64,000 nucleotides of DNA, from NCBI GenBank assembly GCA_001414485.1, contig LLEY01000043.1, positions 186,001 through 250,000 of the forward strand. The letters run 5' to 3'. The stretch is from Calycina herbarum (taxonomy: Eukaryota; Ascomycota; Leotiomycetes; Helotiales; Pezizellaceae). The translations under genes were made by a program, and so were the position numbers. Within the stretch, counting starts at the first letter, position 1. Every line of letters starts with the position of its first letter. A model generated the notes under the pieces. The model searched no databases and was not told the origin of the DNA. It saw only the letters and a program-made list of their open reading frames with translations. Positions 61,805 to 64,000 of this stretch are shown one piece after another.

Positions 61805-64000
61805 ATGCAGGAAGCACAGTCTGCAAACCAGCAAAATGGCCCTGGATCTGCCACCGCGAGCCGTTTCCCTGGCCACGCCTCAAAGCCTTCCAACAGCGAT
61901 ACTGGATTCTCCCACGGGGCATACTCTTCAAATCAGTTCTCAATGGGTGGATATGGTGATAGACATCCGCGAAGAGCAAACATTCCTTCCATCAACACAC
62001 AGCCCATAGGACATCAAGGTCAGGCTGACATGGCAACACCTGGAACTGGCTTTGACATGCAGTTCACCCCCTTACTGCCATCGCAGTTGCTCCTCGGCTC
62101 CCCGTTCCAACCAGGTACGCCCGGCGCTTTTGCCAGTCCCCAATTCCAGAATTACGCCACGTTCCAGCAGCAACAACAGCAAAACAACCAGAACCAGGGC
62201 ATGAGCAGTCCAATTCAGCAAATCTCTCCCCAGGTTTACCAATCTCTAGTATCTCCCTCTACATATGGCGCACCTCAATTCTACAACCCAACGTCACCAA
62301 CTTCGGGTTCGTTCTCTTCCATGAGCAACCAGATGCAACAGATGTCAATTCAGCCATCTTCTCCAGTTCACATGTCCCCTGGTCTTGTCTCGGGTACTAG
62401 CAGAACCGTCTACCTCGGAAACATCCCTCCAGAGACATCTGCTGAAGAAATTTTGGGTCACGTTAGAAGTGGTCAAATTGAGTCTGTTCGTCTTTTGCCA
62501 GATAAGAACTGTGCTTTCATTTCTTTCTTGGATGGAAGTTCTGCCACTCATTTCCATTCCGATGCTATTTTGAAGAAGCTTTCAATTAGGGGCCAGGATA
62601 TCAAGGTTGGATGGGGAAAACCATCGCAGGTTCCAACATCAGTTGCCCTTGCTGTTCAACAGTCAGGTGCTTCGCGAAATGTGTACTTGGGTAACCTTGA
62701 GGAGAATGTTTCAGAGGAGGAGCTTCGTGAGGATTTGACCAAGTTTGGTCCTATCGATACCGTCAAAATTGTCCGTGAAAAGGCAATTGGGTTCGTACAC
62801 TTCCTCTCCATCGGTAACGCCATCAAGGCCGTCTCCCAACTTCCTCAAGAGGCAAAATACCAATCCCCCCGCCGAGTTTACTACGGAAAGGATCGATGCG
62901 CATACGTCTCCAAGACCCAACAGCAGAACGCTGCTCAATACCTCGGTATTGCTCCCGGATATGCCCATGTCCTTAATGGAGCTGATCGCGACTTGATCTC
63001 AAATGCTTTGGCTCAACAATCCGTAGCAGCTGCCGCAGTTGCCACCACTGCTGGAGGAATCAACAACCTTGGCAACCGAACCGTTTACTTGGGAAACATT
63101 CATCCCGAAACTACCATTGAAGAAATTTGTAATGTTGTCAGAGGTGGACTTTTACACCACATTCGATATATACCCGACAAGCACATCTGCTTTGTCACAT
63201 TTATTGACCCGACTTCGGCGGCTTCTTTCTATGCTTTGAGCAATTTACAAGGTTTAATGATTCACAACCGAAGACTTAAGATTGGATGGGGTAAGCATTC
63301 CGGAGCACTTCCTGCAGCCATTGCCCTTGCTGTCAGCGGAGGAGCTTCCCGAAATGTTTATGTTGGAAACTTGGATGAATCTTTCAGCGAGGAGAGATTA
63401 AGACAGGACTTTTCCGAGTATGGTGAGATTGAGCTTGTCAACACCCTTCGAGAGAAGAGCTGTGCATTCGTCAACTTCACCAACATTGCCAACGCTATCA
63501 AGGCAATTGAGGCTATTCGTGGTAAAGAAGAGTACCGTCGATTCAAGGTCAACTTTGGCAAGGATCGTTGTGGAAACCCACCTCGCCAAGTTCAAGGAGG
63601 ACAGGCAACTGCCACATCTCCTCGCGGAGATGGCGTCAACTCTCCACCACCAAACAGTGGTGGACTTCAGCCAAGCCAAAACGGCTCATCTCCAACTGGA
63701 TCTGTAGCCCCAGGCTCAGCGAACGGACAACAGTCCTTCCAACCTGCTCCAACACCATCTACCATTCTTAACGCTGGTAGCAACAACCCTCTCACCATGT
63801 ACCTCAATCAGGTCTCGCAACAAGCCCAGCAACAGCAACAACAAAATCTCGATCCTTTCTCGGTTGCCCAACTTCAGCAACAGCAACAACAGGTTCTTGC
63901 AGCTCAACAGGCCGCACTCTACGGTACCAGCACATCTCCATCCAGCATCGATGCTCACGATCTCCCACAACAACAGGGTCAAATGGGTCACCAACAAAGT
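61805..64000 (+). CDS. nrd1: Nrd1/Msa1-like RNA-binding protein with four RRMs (5' part)
   Basis: Uninterrupted frame of 732 codons from ATG 61805, open at the window end. Residues 1-198 are low complexity, rich in Ser, Pro, Gln and Asn, with a Gln run at 121-126 and ten Ser/Thr-Pro sites. Four RNA-recognition motifs follow: about 199-272 (RNP2 VYLGNI, RNP1 NCAFISF), 290-365 (VYLGNL, AIGFVHF), 424-500 (VYLGNI, HICFVTF) and 515-589 (VYVGNL, SCAFVNF). They are arranged as two similar pairs: 1 and 3 end GWGK, 2 and 4 end in YGKDRC/FGKDRC. The C-terminal part is Gln-rich (from about 673). This layout is that of fission yeast Nrd1/Msa1, a cytoplasmic mRNA-binding regulator of sexual differentiation and target of the cell-integrity MAP kinase. 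Orthology is by architecture, not search. No introns are seen in this part. Confidence 0.88.
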   Translation, partial: MQEAQSANQQNGPGSATASRFPGHASKPSNSDTGFSHGAYSSNQFSMGGYGDRHPRRANIPSINTQPIGHQGQADMATPGTGFDMQFTPLLPSQLLLGSPFQPGTPGAFASPQFQNYATFQQQQQQNNQNQGMSSPIQQISPQVYQSLVSPSTYGAPQFYNPTSPTSGSFSSMSNQMQQMSIQPSSPVHMSPGLVSGTSRTVYLGNIPPETSAEEILGHVRSGQIESVRLLPDKNCAFISFLDGSSATHFHSDAILKKLSIRGQDIKVGWGKPSQVPTSVALAVQQSGASRNVYLGNLEENVSEEELREDLTKFGPIDTVKIVREKAIGFVHFLSIGNAIKAVSQLPQEAKYQSPRRVYYGKDRCAYVSKTQQQNAAQYLGIAPGYAHVLNGADRDLISNALAQQSVAAAAVATTAGGINNLGNRTVYLGNIHPETTIEEICNVVRGGLLHHIRYIPDKHICFVTFIDPTSAASFYALSNLQGLMIHNRRLKIGWGKHSGALPAAIALAVSGGASRNVYVGNLDESFSEERLRQDFSEYGEIELVNTLREKSCAFVNFTNIANAIKAIEAIRGKEEYRRFKVNFGKDRCGNPPRQVQGGQATATSPRGDGVNSPPPNSGGLQPSQNGSSPTGSVAPGSANGQQSFQPAPTPSTILNAGSNNPLTMYLNQVSQQAQQQQQQNLDPFSVAQLQQQQQQVLAAQQAALYGTSTSPSSIDAHDLPQQQGQMGHQQS

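Noticed and set aside
63398..63679. Several 60-95 codon antisense and shifted frames inside the RRM gene
   Set aside because: They are shadows of the main frame, which has clear RRM motifs along its length.

Overview
This looks like a filamentous ascomycete (Pezizomycotina) chromosome window in two parts: about 59.15 kb of transposon sequence mutated by repeat-induced point mutation (RIP), then about 4.85 kb of ordinary host sequence. In the first part CpA/TpG dinucleotides are nearly absent while TpA, TAG/TAA and CTAG are very common, and CpG often survives. ATG is so depleted that no ATG-led frame of about 60 codons exists before 59447. Coding relics are nevertheless readable with the expected RIP changes (Trp and Gln codons to stop, Met to Ile, Cys to Tyr, His to Tyr, Asp to Asn). 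A leotiomycete such as the Botrytis/Sclerotinia group is a guess from the style of the host gene and the Gypsy/pogo content.

Layout. 1-13078: two Ty3/Gypsy chromovirus relics (Gy1, Gy2), head to tail, sharing the LTR at 5909-6376. 13079-18388: a broken pogo-like transposon (P1), fragments of another Gypsy element in both orientations, and a full-length pogo-like element (P2). 18389-59146: a minus-strand Gypsy element (Gy3) expanded by insertions. These are LTR element X (19493-25798), Gypsy Gy4 (26632-49019) and plus-strand Gypsy Gy5 (50807-58904). Gy4 carries LTR element Y (28433-34351) and pogo-like P4 (36017-45333). P4 carries pogo-like P3 (36934-44470), and P3 carries LTR element V (38407-44086). 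The chain Gy3 > Gy4 > P4 > P3 > V is five levels deep. Gy5 carries a deleted pogo-like copy (P5). Boundaries are supported by paired LTRs or TIRs and, for X, Y, V and Gy5, by 5-bp target-site duplications; the pogo-like elements are flanked by TA.

All retroelement families here end in a chromodomain-like segment, which would favour insertion into heterochromatin and fits the nesting. The Gy family also shows an antisense coding relic (Lys/Glu/Arg-rich, probably coiled coil) between pol and the 3' LTR in all five copies.

59147-64000: host DNA. A small gene or pseudogene (59447-60082) with at least one clear intron lies next to the boundary. About 1.7 kb of intergenic and leader sequence follows. 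Then comes the intronless 5' part (732 codons, open at the window end) of a four-RRM RNA-binding protein resembling fission yeast Nrd1/Msa1. No rRNA, tRNA or CRISPR was seen.
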